The translations under genes and the position numbers were made by a program. The notes beneath the pieces were generated by a model that did no database searches, was not told where the DNA came from, and worked only from the letters and a program-made list of their open reading frames with translations. From JBEEMU01 sp043778315 (GTDB taxonomy: Bacteria; Bacteroidota; Bacteroidia; Chitinophagales; Saprospiraceae), in the NCBI GenBank assembly GCA_043778315.1, contig JAYWGJ010000213.1, positions 1 to 6,404 of the forward strand: DNA of 6,404 nt. Reading direction: 5' to 3'. Numbering within the stretch: the stretch's first letter is position 1; each line of letters starts with the position of its first letter. Positions 6,296 through 6,404 of this stretch are shown here, piece by piece.

Positions 6296-6323
6296 CCCAC
6301 TTCTTGACACTTATTCCCACTTT
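6296..6323 (-). promoter_or_regulatory. MraZ box: three repeats at exact 10-bp spacing
   Basis: On the minus strand AAGTGGG (6316-6322), AAGTGTC (6306-6312) and AAGTGGG (6296-6302) follow each other with a period of exactly 10 bp, one helical turn. Known MraZ operators consist of several short repeats of the TGGG or AAAGTG(T/G) type at such spacing upstream of mraZ. The array lies 63 bp upstream of the mraZ GTG and just upstream of the tentative promoter, so MraZ probably controls its own operon here. Confidence 0.82.
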
Positions 6324-6404
6324 GCAGCATAAATTAAATTAAATTATTTTTTTTATTATGATATAAATTTATATTTGAAAATTATTTGTTTTTAAATTTT
6401 TTTA
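6324..6404. other. AT-rich noncoding stretch upstream of the mraZ operon
   Basis: No coding region is visible. The stretch is almost entirely A/T, with a short tandem AAATT repeat (6331-6345). On the plus strand TATATTTG (6370-6377) matches the Bacteroidota -7 consensus TAnnTTTG, but no matching -33 TTTG is present at the right distance, so a divergent promoter is only a possibility. Confidence 0.5.

Noticed and set aside
6360..6404. Divergent promoter on the plus strand (TATATTTG)
   Set aside because: One short match in nearly pure A/T, no -33 partner, and no downstream gene within the window.

Overview
The window most likely comes from a member of the phylum Bacteroidota. Three things point there: the start of a dcw (division and cell wall) cluster in the order mraZ - rsmH - (insert) - ftsL, a large secreted protein that ends in a typical type IX secretion (T9SS) C-terminal sorting domain, and A-rich leaders without a clear Shine-Dalgarno in front of the genes. 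Every gene I can support lies on the minus strand, so transcription runs from the right edge to the left edge.

Right to left: an AT-rich stretch with no gene (6324-6404); a three-repeat MraZ operator (6296-6323) and a tentative promoter; mraZ, starting with GTG (5786-6232); a 281-bp spacer made largely of two 89-bp direct repeats and matching inverted repeats (5505-5785); rsmH/mraW, complete (4611-5504); a short secreted protein of 227 residues (3888-4571); a 1214-residue secreted metzincin-type metalloprotease with a T9SS sorting domain (207-3851); and the first 61 codons of an FtsL-like division protein (1-185), cut by the window edge.

The unusual part is the middle. In Bacteroidota rsmH is normally followed directly by ftsL. 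Here about 4.4 kb coding for two exported proteins lies between them, on the same strand and with spacers of only 21-39 bp, so the division genes downstream may depend on transcription through the protease pair. The two exported proteins are paralogues over their N-terminal ~230 residues. Their DNA is a mosaic: about 93% identical over 401 bp, unalignable by eye over ~160 bp, then ~96% identical over 71 bp. The short protein ends exactly where the second identical block ends. This looks like tandem duplication with later recombination or gene conversion, and leaves the N-terminal domain of the protease as a stand-alone protein.

The mraZ-rsmH spacer is a second unusual place. It carries a repeat-rich, MITE- or REP-like module whose outer inverted repeat reaches the last base of the mraZ stop codon. 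No RNA genes, CRISPR array, transposase or integrase are visible.
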